A stretch of 64,000 nucleotides of DNA from CAIZQW01 sp942493055. Its GTDB lineage: Bacteria > Verrucomicrobiota > Kiritimatiellia > RFP12 > UBA1067. The position numbers and the translations under genes were made by a program. The stretch lies in contig OW818680.1 in the NCBI GenBank assembly GCA_942493055.1, positions 868,001 through 932,000 of the forward strand, read 5' to 3'. The notes under the pieces were generated by a model, which did no database searches, was not told where the DNA came from, and saw only the letters and a program-made list of their open reading frames with translations. Numbering within the stretch: the stretch's first letter is position 1; every line of letters starts with the position of its first letter. This document shows, piece by piece, positions 8,998 through 19,224 of this stretch.

Positions 8998-10266
8998 ATG
9001 CAACTTTCACGTAGAAACTTTTTGTATAGTGGCAGCGCCGCAGTCGCGGCTTTCAATATTGTCCCGTCACACGTCCTTGGACAGAACGCCCCCAGCAAGC
9101 GTATCAATATGGCCATGGTCGGCGTCGGCGGCATGGGCACCGGCAATATGCACGCCTTCCTCGGGATGAACGATGTCTGCGTCCGTGTCGTCTGCGACGT
9201 CAACACAAAGAAGATGGAGAGCGCCAAGAGCCAGGTCGATGACCGCTATAAAAATAAAGAGTGTTTGATGATCAAGGATTTCCGGGAAGCCTGCAGCCGT
9301 CCGGATATCGATGCCATCATGATCGGCACGCCGGACCACTGGCATGCCTATATCGGTTGCTTTGCGGCACGCCAAGGAAAGGATATCTATGGCGAAAAAC
9401 CCTTTACCCATGACCTTCGCGAAGGCCGGGCTCTCGTCAACGCCATCCATCAGCATGGACGCGTCTGGCAGACTGGCAGCTGGCAGCGTTCCTCAAGCGA
9501 AATGCGTCGTGCGGTCGAATTGGTCCGTAACGGACGTATCGGCAAAGTCGTGCGTTGTGAAGTCGGCCTCCCCTCCGGCGGACGCGGAAGGCGCGGCGAC
9601 CCCAATGCGCAAGTCCCTGAGGGCTTTGACTGGGACTTCTGGCTCGGGCCAGCCCCCTACCAGCCGTTCCAAGGCGTTTATGACTGGGACTGGCGCTGGG
9701 TGAATGACTGGGGCTGCGGACAGATGATGGACTGGATCGGCCACCATGCGGACATCGCCCAGTGGGGACTCGCTCGCGACACCTCGGGGCCTGTCAAGAT
9801 TGAGGGTTATGCCCCGTTTGAGCCGGAGGGCATCTATGACTCCTTTAAAAGCTACAAATATACTTGCACGTATGCGGATGGCATCGAGCTTGTGGTTGCT
9901 GACAGTTCGCAAGTACGCCCCGGCACAGCCTGGTATGGCGAGAAGGGTGACTGGGTATGGGTTGACCGCGGCCGTTTTGACGCCTCCACAACGCAAATCC
10001 GCGATTCGAAGATTGAGGCCACTGAAATTCGTCTGCGCAGCCCAGGACATCAGCGCGAATTCATTGACTCCGTCAAGACGCGCAACACCACGCTGACGCC
10101 TGCGGAGGTGGCACACCGTTCAGCAAGCATCGGCCATCTCGGGCAACTGGCGATGGTGACCGGACGGACGATCACGTGGGATCCTGTCAAAGAAGTGATC
10201 GCGAACGATCCAAGCGCATCGGCCTTGCTCGGACGTGTCCCGCGCGGGCCTTGGACGCTGATCTAA
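8998..10266 (+). CDS. Tat-exported Gfo/Idh/MocA family oxidoreductase
   Basis: I chose the ATG at 8998 because AGGAGA precedes it and the protein then starts with a twin-arginine signal, SRRNFLYSG, followed by a hydrophobic stretch and the likely cleavage region VLGQ. The mature part has a Rossmann NAD(P) motif (VGVGGMGTGNMHAF), the family EKP motif in YGEKPFTHD, and the beta-sheet C-terminal domain (422 residues, usual length). Tat export suits a protein that folds with its nicotinamide cofactor bound before crossing the membrane. Members oxidise or reduce sugars and cyclitols; the substrate here is unknown. It likely forms a two-gene operon with the ThuA protein. The next gene converges, leaving only 9 nt between stops. 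Confidence 0.92.
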   Translation: MQLSRRNFLYSGSAAVAAFNIVPSHVLGQNAPSKRINMAMVGVGGMGTGNMHAFLGMNDVCVRVVCDVNTKKMESAKSQVDDRYKNKECLMIKDFREACSRPDIDAIMIGTPDHWHAYIGCFAARQGKDIYGEKPFTHDLREGRALVNAIHQHGRVWQTGSWQRSSSEMRRAVELVRNGRIGKVVRCEVGLPSGGRGRRGDPNAQVPEGFDWDFWLGPAPYQPFQGVYDWDWRWVNDWGCGQMMDWIGHHADIAQWGLARDTSGPVKIEGYAPFEPEGIYDSFKSYKYTCTYADGIELVVADSSQVRPGTAWYGEKGDWVWVDRGRFDASTTQIRDSKIEATEIRLRSPGHQREFIDSVKTRNTTLTPAEVAHRSASIGHLGQLAMVTGRTITWDPVKEVIANDPSASALLGRVPRGPWTLI

Positions 10267-10275
10267 TCCCTCGCG

Positions 10276-11778
10276 CTAATACTTCTGCAACAGCTCCAGC
10301 ATTTTACGGTCCAATTTGTGGCCGTGAAATGCTTCATAGTGTACATCTTTGCGCCCGCTGTCCAGAATGCCGAAAGAGCCCTTGAAATTCCAGAGCGCCC
10401 AGCCTAAGTTGCGTTCCTTCCAGATCGTCAGATAGTCTTCCATGAGCGCAAGCGTGATTCCATGGGGCGTGTAGTGATGCACGCCAAACTCCCCGACCAT
10501 CACATAGATGCCTGCATCAAAGGCTGGCTGCCACGGTGCCAGCGCACTCTGTTTCAGCTCCTCCGTGCCGGAGAGCACGCCCGCGCGTGTTTGAAACCCT
10601 TGCGCAGGATTGAAGCCTGCAAACCGGAACAGGGGGTTGGCTTTGCCCCACTCATTCGCAAACGGCAATTCAGCCTTTTTGTTGTCTGCCGCTGTCAGTG
10701 TGATTTTCCGGAACCCTGCCCAGTCACCGGAGAAGATGGACACCGAGAGCCGTTTAACAGGTGCCGGAAGCGTCACCGAATAACTCCCCGTACACCTACC
10801 CTGCGTGATATTCCACTCTTTCTTGAATACGACATTTGTCCAGCCCGGACCCTCCGTCGGACTCAGCGTATCGTCAGAGAGCGTCTGCCCATCCGCCTCA
10901 ACCCGCACCACAACCTTGCCAGACACATCATGGGGGAAGAGCTCAAGCCTGCCTGCTGGCAGATCTTCGATCACGAGCGGCACATTCAACGGCTTCTTGC
11001 CTGCCCCATAGAGCGGACTGTAAGCCATGGGCACAGGCGGCCAAATCGGCGGCTCGCTCGGCGTGCCAACCCAGCTTGCCATGTAATGCGTGACCGACAT
11101 GGGCTTATAGCCACGCGTCGCCTGACCAATACCCAACTTAAAAAGCGACTCGGCAGGACGCCCCCCCCAGAAAATGCCATCAGCAATGATAAAACGGCTC
11201 GGGTCCTCCTGGCGTATGGCACCGACAAGTGCGGTTGCTACGCGTTCATAGTCCGTCTCGCTCACATTTGCCGGCTCATTGAAGAGGTTGAAACTCAGCT
11301 CTGTGGAGGGGATTCCCTTATAGCGCTTGGCAAAAAAGGCCCAGTGCTTGGCACAGACGCGCAAGGCATCTTCATCCTTGAAAAGGTCCCTCTTTTCCGG
11401 AGGCCGTGCAACAGTATACCCCGGCGCGCGATGGAATGAGAGGTGGACATGGATGCCATACTGCTTCCCCCAGGCGACAGCCTGGTCAATGGCCTTAATC
11501 TTCTCTTCGTCAATCTGCTCCCACTCCCCGTCCTTTATCCAGAAGCGATAATCCAGCGGCAAGCGGACAAAGTTAAAGCCGAGGTCTCGGATCATCTGAA
11601 AATCCTCTTCCTCGAAGTTTCCAGGGTTCGACCCTTTGATAAACATGCCCAGCAGATTAAATCCACGCCAGCGCACGGTCGGCCGACTGTCCGCAACTGC
11701 TCGCGCAGCCTCTGCTCCATTCACATGCGACATGAATAACGCCATCCCGAGCATAAATCCGATACTGTACTTTTTCAT
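10276..11778 (-). CDS. Secreted GH5-family glycoside hydrolase (cellulase-like)
   Basis: The 500-residue protein has a signal peptide (to about residue 22, HVNGAEA) and a TIM-barrel of the GH5/cellulase clan: RGFNLLGMF at the N-terminus, GFNFVRLPLDYRFW, the acid/base Glu in FNLFNEP, and a likely nucleophile Glu in VMVGEFGVHH, with LGWALWNFKG near the end. Residues about 265-395 insert a beta-rich, carbohydrate-binding-like segment into the barrel, as in some GH5 subfamilies. The ATG has an AAGGAG ribosome site. It would act outside the cytoplasm on beta-linked glucans or mannans; substrate is not readable from sequence. It is convergent with the Gfo/Idh gene and divergent from the OmpA-like gene. 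Confidence 0.9.
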   Translation of the reverse strand: MKKYSIGFMLGMALFMSHVNGAEAARAVADSRPTVRWRGFNLLGMFIKGSNPGNFEEEDFQMIRDLGFNFVRLPLDYRFWIKDGEWEQIDEEKIKAIDQAVAWGKQYGIHVHLSFHRAPGYTVARPPEKRDLFKDEDALRVCAKHWAFFAKRYKGIPSTELSFNLFNEPANVSETDYERVATALVGAIRQEDPSRFIIADGIFWGGRPAESLFKLGIGQATRGYKPMSVTHYMASWVGTPSEPPIWPPVPMAYSPLYGAGKKPLNVPLVIEDLPAGRLELFPHDVSGKVVVRVEADGQTLSDDTLSPTEGPGWTNVVFKKEWNITQGRCTGSYSVTLPAPVKRLSVSIFSGDWAGFRKITLTAADNKKAELPFANEWGKANPLFRFAGFNPAQGFQTRAGVLSGTEELKQSALAPWQPAFDAGIYVMVGEFGVHHYTPHGITLALMEDYLTIWKERNLGWALWNFKGSFGILDSGRKDVHYEAFHGHKLDRKMLELLQKY

Positions 11779-11912
11779 ACTGACTCCTTAATGGGCAGCA
11801 GTCTAACAAAACCCCCTTGCCGTGTCTTTACAATTTCTTTAACTTTAACTGGAATATTTCTCCAATTTTCAGGCTATGCGAGGGGATACGAGTATGGTAA
11901 CATGTAAACTCA

Positions 11913-13103
11913 ATGTTTTTCCAACGCTTCAACTATTTATGCTGCCTTTTGTTGCTGTCAACTGCTGTTTCTGCACAGGAAGCACCTGCCGCGGCATGCT
12001 GGAGCCTGAAACCGGGCGTTGACGCACTCTTTTTTGAGGGCAAGACCGGCGATGAAATCCCGGCGGCGCTCTCCCTGGCCGCCAGTTATCAGCTCTCAGA
12101 CTCCTGGACCGCTGATCTGTCAGGACTGCTTGTCCCCTACAAGACCGGTGCCTCTACCGAGGTTGGTTACGGGGGCGCTGCGGAACTGCTCTATCATCTC
12201 ACCCGCTTTGAGCGGATCGACCCCTATCTCGCCTGCGGAGCCGGCTTTTACGACGTTTCAGACACCCATGCCGGGCCCCGTGTCGGCTTCGGCATCCGCT
12301 ACCATCTGACGGAACAACTCGCCTGTCGGCTGGATACGCGTGCCACCTTATCCGCGGAAGACGGGTCGATGCTGTATCAGGTCGGCCTGGGCTTATGCTA
12401 TACGTTTGATGTCGGCCCCTCCACCCGTCAACAACCGACACGGCTGCCAGATGGCTCGCTTGATTCAGATGGTGACGGACTTTCAGACTCGGACGAATCC
12501 ATGCGCGGGACCGACCCCTTCAATCCTGATTCCGATAAAGACAAGCTGAGCGACACCGAGGAGTGCAAGACGCACCTGACCGACCCCTTGAACGCAGATA
12601 CTGACTTTGACGGTCTCCTGGACGGCGAGGAGGCCAGGAAACAGAAGACAAATCCGCTTAAACGAGACACTGACGGCGGGGGGGTAGATGACTGGCATGA
12701 GATTTTCATCGATAAAACAGACCCATTGAATCCAGCGGACGACCTCTTTCTGATTGAAATCCCAGCCTCTTTTGATTATACTTTTACCCCACTCAAATCT
12801 GATGTTACGGATCAATTGGATCGCTTGGCAACCCTGCTGGTCGCAAATCCGCAGGCCACGGCGCGAATTGAGGCCCACATTGACCGCAAAATGAGGGCTG
12901 ATGCGAAGGCGGCGCAATCCATAACTGAAAAATATGCCCGACTGGCTGTTGAGCACCTGAGTGCAAAGGGCGCGCGTTCGGAGCAGTTGAGCGAAAAGGG
13001 GGTTGGCTTTGCCCGTCCCAAGGTTCAGGCGAACCTTGTGCGCGGCAACCCTGAGAACCGGCGGTTTGAAATTTATGTTAAAGGCGTGCCACGGAGTCAC
13101 TAA
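11913..13103 (+). CDS. OmpA-like outer-membrane protein with calcium-binding TSP3-type linker
   Basis: The 396-residue protein has a signal peptide (to about residue 21, TAVSAQ) and an eight-strand-like outer-membrane barrel (about 25-170, alternating hydrophobic strands, ending LGLCYTFDVG). Next come four Asp-rich thrombospondin type 3-like repeats (about 180-265; DSDGDGLSDSDE, DTDFDGLLDGEE), which bind calcium. The OmpA-type peptidoglycan domain follows (about 275-396). Its binding Asp is kept (HIDRK) as is ENRRFEI, but the LSxxRA Arg is displaced (ITEKYARLAV). It would tie outer membrane to wall. No strong ribosome site is seen before the ATG. It precedes the LPS genes on the same strand. 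Confidence 0.85.
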   Translation: MFFQRFNYLCCLLLLSTAVSAQEAPAAACWSLKPGVDALFFEGKTGDEIPAALSLAASYQLSDSWTADLSGLLVPYKTGASTEVGYGGAAELLYHLTRFERIDPYLACGAGFYDVSDTHAGPRVGFGIRYHLTEQLACRLDTRATLSAEDGSMLYQVGLGLCYTFDVGPSTRQQPTRLPDGSLDSDGDGLSDSDESMRGTDPFNPDSDKDKLSDTEECKTHLTDPLNADTDFDGLLDGEEARKQKTNPLKRDTDGGGVDDWHEIFIDKTDPLNPADDLFLIEIPASFDYTFTPLKSDVTDQLDRLATLLVANPQATARIEAHIDRKMRADAKAAQSITEKYARLAVEHLSAKGARSEQLSEKGVGFARPKVQANLVRGNPENRRFEIYVKGVPRSH

Positions 13104-13148
13104 AGAGGAAGCGAGGAATGTTGTAGGCGAGAACAGTTTCAAAAGCAC

Positions 13149-14240
13149 ATGAAAATTATTGAACGATACATCTTTACCTCCTTTTTGACTGCGTTTTTCC
13201 TGGCGTGGATGGTCTTTTCCTTTGTGCTGACGATCGGCCTGCTCGTCAAGATTGCGCAGCTCATTATGCGCGGGGTCCCTTTTTCGACCATTGGCCTCTT
13301 CATCATGATCGGCTTTCCAGGGACCTTGGCCCTCACCATCCCGCTCTCCCTGATGGTCAGCTCCTTGCTGGTCTTCAGCAGGCTCTCGGCGGACAGTGAA
13401 ATTGCCGCGATGCGCGCGTGCGGGATCAACTTGCTCAGCGTCATGAAGTACCCGGTCCTCTTCTCCCTTAGCTGCACTTTCCTCAGCATCTTCATCAATA
13501 ACGAGATTGTTCCGCGTTCAGCCGAGGCTCGCAAAAGGCTCCGAACGACCATCAGCGTGAATGTCGGCCTTGACCTTCTGGAACCGGGCAGAATCATCTC
13601 CGACTTTCCCAAGGTGAAACTCTTTTTTGCCCAGAAGCAAGGCAACTGGCTCTATGACATCCTGGCCTTTGACAACTCGAAGGAGGGACTGACGCGCGAA
13701 ATCAAGGCTGAAAAAGCGCTGGTCTCCACTAACGGGACCGACATCATCCTGGACATGTACAAAGTGCGGGTATCCCCTATTGACATCGACAAGCCGGGCG
13801 TCGCCATGGCAGACCGCTTCCGCCAGGTCATCCCCAACGCGATCTCGAATAAAACGATTTCGCGCAATTGCAAGATGCTGCGCTTCTTTGAGATTCGCCA
13901 GGCCATTGAAGCGCTGAAGGCGAACACGGACAACCTGCCTGAAAAAATGAGGATCCTCGAACTCAGCGAACACCGGACGCGCTATCAGCGGCGGTTTGTG
14001 GAGGCCTGTGCAGCCTTCTGCTTCGTCCTCATCGGCGTGCCGCTGGGCATCAAGACGCAACGCAAGGACTCCACGATCGGCATTGCCATCAGCTTGGTCG
14101 TGGCCATGTCGTTTTATCTTTTCGTGATTTTGGCTGAAACCTTTGAGCAAAACCCAGCCATCTACCCCCATGTTCTGATATGGCTTCCCGTCATCATTTG
14201 CCTCGGGATTGCCACCTATCTGATACCGAAAAACTTATAG
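13149..14240 (+). CDS. LptF/LptG-family LPS export permease
   Basis: This 363-residue membrane protein matches the YjgP/YjgQ family: three hydrophobic segments at the N-terminus (about 10-35, 52-75, 96-118), a periplasmic jellyroll-type region (about 120-265), and three further segments near the C-terminus (about 275-360). The N-terminal IIERYIFTSFL and the coupling region SADSEIAAMRACGI are typical. With LptB and LptC it extracts lipopolysaccharide from the inner membrane. I cannot tell LptF from LptG on sequence alone, and only one copy is in the window. lpxA follows after 23 nt, so lipid A synthesis and LPS export appear co-transcribed. Confidence 0.9.
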   Translation: MKIIERYIFTSFLTAFFLAWMVFSFVLTIGLLVKIAQLIMRGVPFSTIGLFIMIGFPGTLALTIPLSLMVSSLLVFSRLSADSEIAAMRACGINLLSVMKYPVLFSLSCTFLSIFINNEIVPRSAEARKRLRTTISVNVGLDLLEPGRIISDFPKVKLFFAQKQGNWLYDILAFDNSKEGLTREIKAEKALVSTNGTDIILDMYKVRVSPIDIDKPGVAMADRFRQVIPNAISNKTISRNCKMLRFFEIRQAIEALKANTDNLPEKMRILELSEHRTRYQRRFVEACAAFCFVLIGVPLGIKTQRKDSTIGIAISLVVAMSFYLFVILAETFEQNPAIYPHVLIWLPVIICLGIATYLIPKNL

Positions 14241-14263
14241 TAACACAATACGAAGGAGACCCA

Positions 14264-15043
14264 ATGGCAACTATCCACCCCACCGCTATCGTTGATTCAA
14301 AAGCTGAACTTGCAGCCGATGTTGAAGTCGGGCCTTATGCGATCATCGGACCTGACGTGAAAATCGGCGCGGGGACCATTGTCCAAGCCCATGCCTACCT
14401 CAGTGGCCACACCACCATCGGAAAGAAGTGCCAGATCTTTCCCTTCGCCTGCGTGGGCATGAAGACACAGGATCTGAAATTCCAGGAAGGCACGATCACC
14501 TATGCTGAGATCGGCGATGAGACGGTCTTGCGCGAATTCTCAACCATCCATCTGGGCACCAAACCCGGCGAAGTGACACGCGTCGGCAGCAACTGCCTCA
14601 TCATGGCTTACTGCCACGTGGCGCATGGCTGCAAGGTTGGAAACAGCGTCATCATGTCAAACCTGGCCACCCTGGCCGGCGAGGTGACGGTTGAAGACTT
14701 CGCCATCCTCGGCGGCATGGCGGGCATCCACCAGTTCTGCCGCATCGGCACCCATTCCATGGTCGGTGGCGCAACCAAGGTTCGCCAGGATTGCCCACCG
14801 TATATGATTACCGAGAGCGTGAATGGCGAAGTCAAGGTCATCGGCCCCAACATCGTAGGGCTTCAACGCCATGGTGTGAGCGCGGAAGTGCGCTCCTCCA
14901 TGAAGGAAGCCTATCGGCTGCTCTACCGGGAAGGGTTGAACCGCGGACAGGCTCTGGAGCGTATCAAGTACGAGATGGAGCAAAACCAAGAGATCCAGAC
15001 GCTGATCCAATTCTATGCTGACAGTCAGCGCGGCGTACACTAA
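14264..15043 (+). CDS. lpxA: UDP-N-acetylglucosamine acyltransferase LpxA
   Basis: LpxA catalyses the first step of lipid A synthesis: acyl transfer from acyl-ACP to UDP-GlcNAc in the cytoplasm. The ATG at 14264 follows AAGGAGA and starts right at the family N-terminus (IHPTAIVDSKAEL), giving 259 residues, the usual length. Left-handed beta-helix hexapeptide repeats fill the first two thirds (VEVGPYAIIG, VKIGAGTIV). The catalytic His lies in the CHVAHGCKVGN segment, and a helical C-terminal part follows (AEVRSSMKEAYRLLYREG). It sits between the LPS permease and clpC, 12 nt before the latter. Confidence 0.95.
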   Translation: MATIHPTAIVDSKAELAADVEVGPYAIIGPDVKIGAGTIVQAHAYLSGHTTIGKKCQIFPFACVGMKTQDLKFQEGTITYAEIGDETVLREFSTIHLGTKPGEVTRVGSNCLIMAYCHVAHGCKVGNSVIMSNLATLAGEVTVEDFAILGGMAGIHQFCRIGTHSMVGGATKVRQDCPPYMITESVNGEVKVIGPNIVGLQRHGVSAEVRSSMKEAYRLLYREGLNRGQALERIKYEMEQNQEIQTLIQFYADSQRGVH

Positions 15044-15055
15044 ACGAGAATTTTT

Positions 15056-17581
<2,526 letters not shown>

Positions 17582-17602
17582 TGCTTTTTTATCTAAAACC
17601 GC

Positions 17603-17629
17603 TTGCGTATGGTGCCGGGTTTTGATAAT
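17603..17629 (+). promoter_or_regulatory. Possible promoter of rpsP-trmD-rplS
   Basis: TTGCGT (17603-17608) and GATAAT (17624-17629) with a short 15-nt spacer, or TAATGT (17626-17631) at 17 nt, in the 72-nt gap between clpC and rpsP. The match is partial, but the same -35 word appears before other genes of the window. Confidence 0.3.
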
Positions 17630-17653
17630 GTATTGCGCTTCACGGAGGAGTAA

Positions 17654-17896
17654 ATGGTAAAGATCAGACTTCGCAGAACAGGTTGTAATAACAACACGAC
17701 ATTTCGTGTGGTAGCGACAGACGAGCGCTCACCCCGCGATGGTAAGTTTTTGGAAATTCTCGGCTGGTACCTGCCGAAACAGGAAGGCGTGAATTTCAAA
17801 ATCGATTTGGATCGCGTAGCTTATTGGCTTTCAAAAGGGGCCCAGCTGAGTGAAACAGTGGCAAGTATTGTCCGCAAGGCCAAAAAAGCTTCTTAA
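17654..17896 (+). CDS. rpsP: 30S ribosomal protein S16
   Basis: S16 is a small basic protein of the 30S body. The 80-residue product starts MVKIRLRRTGCNNNTTFRVV and contains the family stretch DGKFLEILGWYLPK, followed by LDRVAYWLSKGAQLSETV. Length is normal. A strong GGAGG site (17644-17650 region) precedes the ATG. trmD follows after 18 nt. In most bacteria rimM sits between rpsP and trmD; here it does not. Confidence 0.96.
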   Translation: MVKIRLRRTGCNNNTTFRVVATDERSPRDGKFLEILGWYLPKQEGVNFKIDLDRVAYWLSKGAQLSETVASIVRKAKKAS

Positions 17897-17914
17897 TTTC
17901 CACGCGGTTGCGCC

Positions 17915-18598
17915 ATGAGCGAGCCTTTGCTGATTGATGTGCTGACTGTTTTTCCTGGAATGCTTCGCGGCTTCCTGGAAGAGAGCATGTTAAAGCGGGC
18001 TGTCGCGATGGGCGCTGTGATTTTCAGGACGATTGATTTGCGAGATTTCGCGCATGATGCGCGACGGACAGCGGATGATCGTCCTTATGGCGGTGGCCCC
18101 GGCATGATTATGAAGCCGGAACTGTGGGTTGAGGCAATTGAGACCGTACGGACGCCTGGAGCGCGTGTCATTTTGATGACGCCTTCAGGTCAGACGTTCC
18201 GGCAGGCGGAAGCCCGCCGGCTAGCTCAAGAGAAACACCTCATCCTGTTGTGTGGCCACTATGAGGGAATTGATGAACGCGTGCGTGACGCGCTGGTGAC
18301 AGATGAACTCTCCATCGGCGATTACGTACTCACCAACGGGGCGTTGCCTGCCGCGGTGGTAGCAGATGCAGTGGTTCGCTTGTTGCCCGGCGTGCTGGGC
18401 GGCGGTGAAGCGGCAACGCAGGACGAGTCTTTTACGGAGCCTCTCCTGGAGTTTCCGCAGTATACACGGCCGGCGATTTATCGCGGAATGGCGGTACCGG
18501 ATGTGTTGCAGAGCGGAAATCATGCAGAGGTAGCGGCTTGGCGTAAAGGTCAGGCGTTAGACAGGACGGCGCGTCAGCGCCCGGATTTGTTGAAATGA
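17915..18598 (+). CDS. trmD: tRNA (guanine-N1)-methyltransferase TrmD
   Basis: TrmD methylates G37 of tRNAs with S-adenosylmethionine and so prevents frameshifting. The 227-residue protein has the SPOUT knot motifs: DRPYGGGPGMIMKPE (about residue 50-65), LLCGHYEGIDERV, and LSIGDYVLTNGALPAAVV. It is slightly shorter than many homologues at the C-terminus. It lies 18 nt after rpsP and 43 nt before rplS, the conserved order apart from the missing rimM. Confidence 0.96.
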   Translation: MSEPLLIDVLTVFPGMLRGFLEESMLKRAVAMGAVIFRTIDLRDFAHDARRTADDRPYGGGPGMIMKPELWVEAIETVRTPGARVILMTPSGQTFRQAEARRLAQEKHLILLCGHYEGIDERVRDALVTDELSIGDYVLTNGALPAAVVADAVVRLLPGVLGGGEAATQDESFTEPLLEFPQYTRPAIYRGMAVPDVLQSGNHAEVAAWRKGQALDRTARQRPDLLK

Positions 18599-18604
18599 AC
18601 GTAG

Positions 18605-18625
18605 GGGCGGGCTTTATGTCCGCCC
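18605..18625 (+). promoter_or_regulatory. GC-rich hairpin in the trmD-rplS gap
   Basis: Eight base pairs (GGGCGGGC with GTCCGCCC, one G-U) close a five-base loop TTTAT directly upstream of the rplS AGGAG site. It is not followed by T residues, so it is not a terminator; it may affect rplS translation or be a small repeat remnant. Confidence 0.4.
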
Positions 18626-18641
18626 GCAGGAGATGAGAGAG

Positions 18642-19004
18642 ATGATATCAAAAGCAATTGATAAAATTAATGCCGAGCAGATTGCTAAGGCAACCGAAAA
18701 GAAGGCAAAGCCGGAATTCAACGTCGGTGACAGCGTCAAGGTGCATGTCCGCATCAAAGAAGGCGAAAAGGAACGTGTCCAGGTGTTCGCAGGAACCGTC
18801 ATCGCTCGCGATGGCGCCTCCAGCAGCACGGCAACGTTTACGGTCCGCCGTATTTCGTTTGGTGTCGGCGTTGAGAAGATCTACCCCCTCTACTCACCCT
18901 TTATCGACAAGGTTGAAGTTGAACGCTCCGGTAAGACCCGCCGCGCGAAGCTCTATTACCTTCGCGAACTCACAGGCAAGAAGGCCCGCCTGAAAGAAGT
19001 TTAA
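18642..19004 (+). CDS. rplS: 50S ribosomal protein L19
   Basis: L19 sits at the 30S-50S interface. From the ATG at 18642 the protein has 120 residues (family usual about 115) with FNVGDSVKVHVRIKEG, ERVQVFAGTVIAR, TFTVRRISFGVGVEKIYPLYSP and a C-terminal RRAKLYYLRELTGKKARLKEV. I prefer 18642 over the ATG at 18633 because AGGAG (18628-18632) is 9 nt away rather than directly abutting. A terminator follows at 19030. Confidence 0.96.
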   Translation: MISKAIDKINAEQIAKATEKKAKPEFNVGDSVKVHVRIKEGEKERVQVFAGTVIARDGASSSTATFTVRRISFGVGVEKIYPLYSPFIDKVEVERSGKTRRAKLYYLRELTGKKARLKEV

Positions 19005-19029
19005 GCCATTTTATTTATTGGCTTCAAGC

Positions 19030-19075
19030 AACGACCGAACATGCAGCGTGCGTGTGCGGTCGTTTCGTTTTATTG
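19030..19075 (+). terminator. Probable rho-independent terminator after rplS
   Basis: AACGACCG (19030-19037) pairs with CGGTCGTT (19057-19064) around a loop that is itself partly palindromic, followed by TCGTTTTATT. It ends the rpsP-trmD-rplS run. Confidence 0.6.
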
Positions 19076-19132
19076 TTCGGCGTTCGATGTTCAATGTTCG
19101 ATGTTGAGCGTTAAAAGTTAAACGTTGGGCGT
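19074..19132. repeat. Tandem-like word repeat (GTTCGATGTTCAAT type)
   Basis: A run of near-copies of a 6-8 base unit: GTTCGGC, GTTCGAT, GTTCAAT, GTTCGAT, GTTGAGC, then GTTAAAA, GTTAAAC, GTTGGGC. A shorter similar run lies at 54484-54510. Function unknown. Confidence 0.6.
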
Positions 19133-19157
19133 TATCACTATTTCATTAGCTGTTGTC

Positions 19158-19186
19158 TTGCGTCTCATTCTAATTATCGGTATTAT
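19158..19186 (+). promoter_or_regulatory. Putative promoter of the heparinase-like gene
   Basis: TTGCGT (19158-19163) and TATTAT (19181-19186) with a 17-nt spacer, about 40 nt upstream of the TTG start at 19225. Confidence 0.5.
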
Positions 19187-19224
19187 GAACCACCAAAGTC
19201 GAGTCTAAAATAAAGGGGGATATC

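Noticed and set aside
10462..11439. 325-codon open frame on the plus strand opposite GH5
   Set aside because: Shadow of the GH5 gene; its translation has no recognisable domain and is rich in Arg/His/Cys typical of antisense reading.
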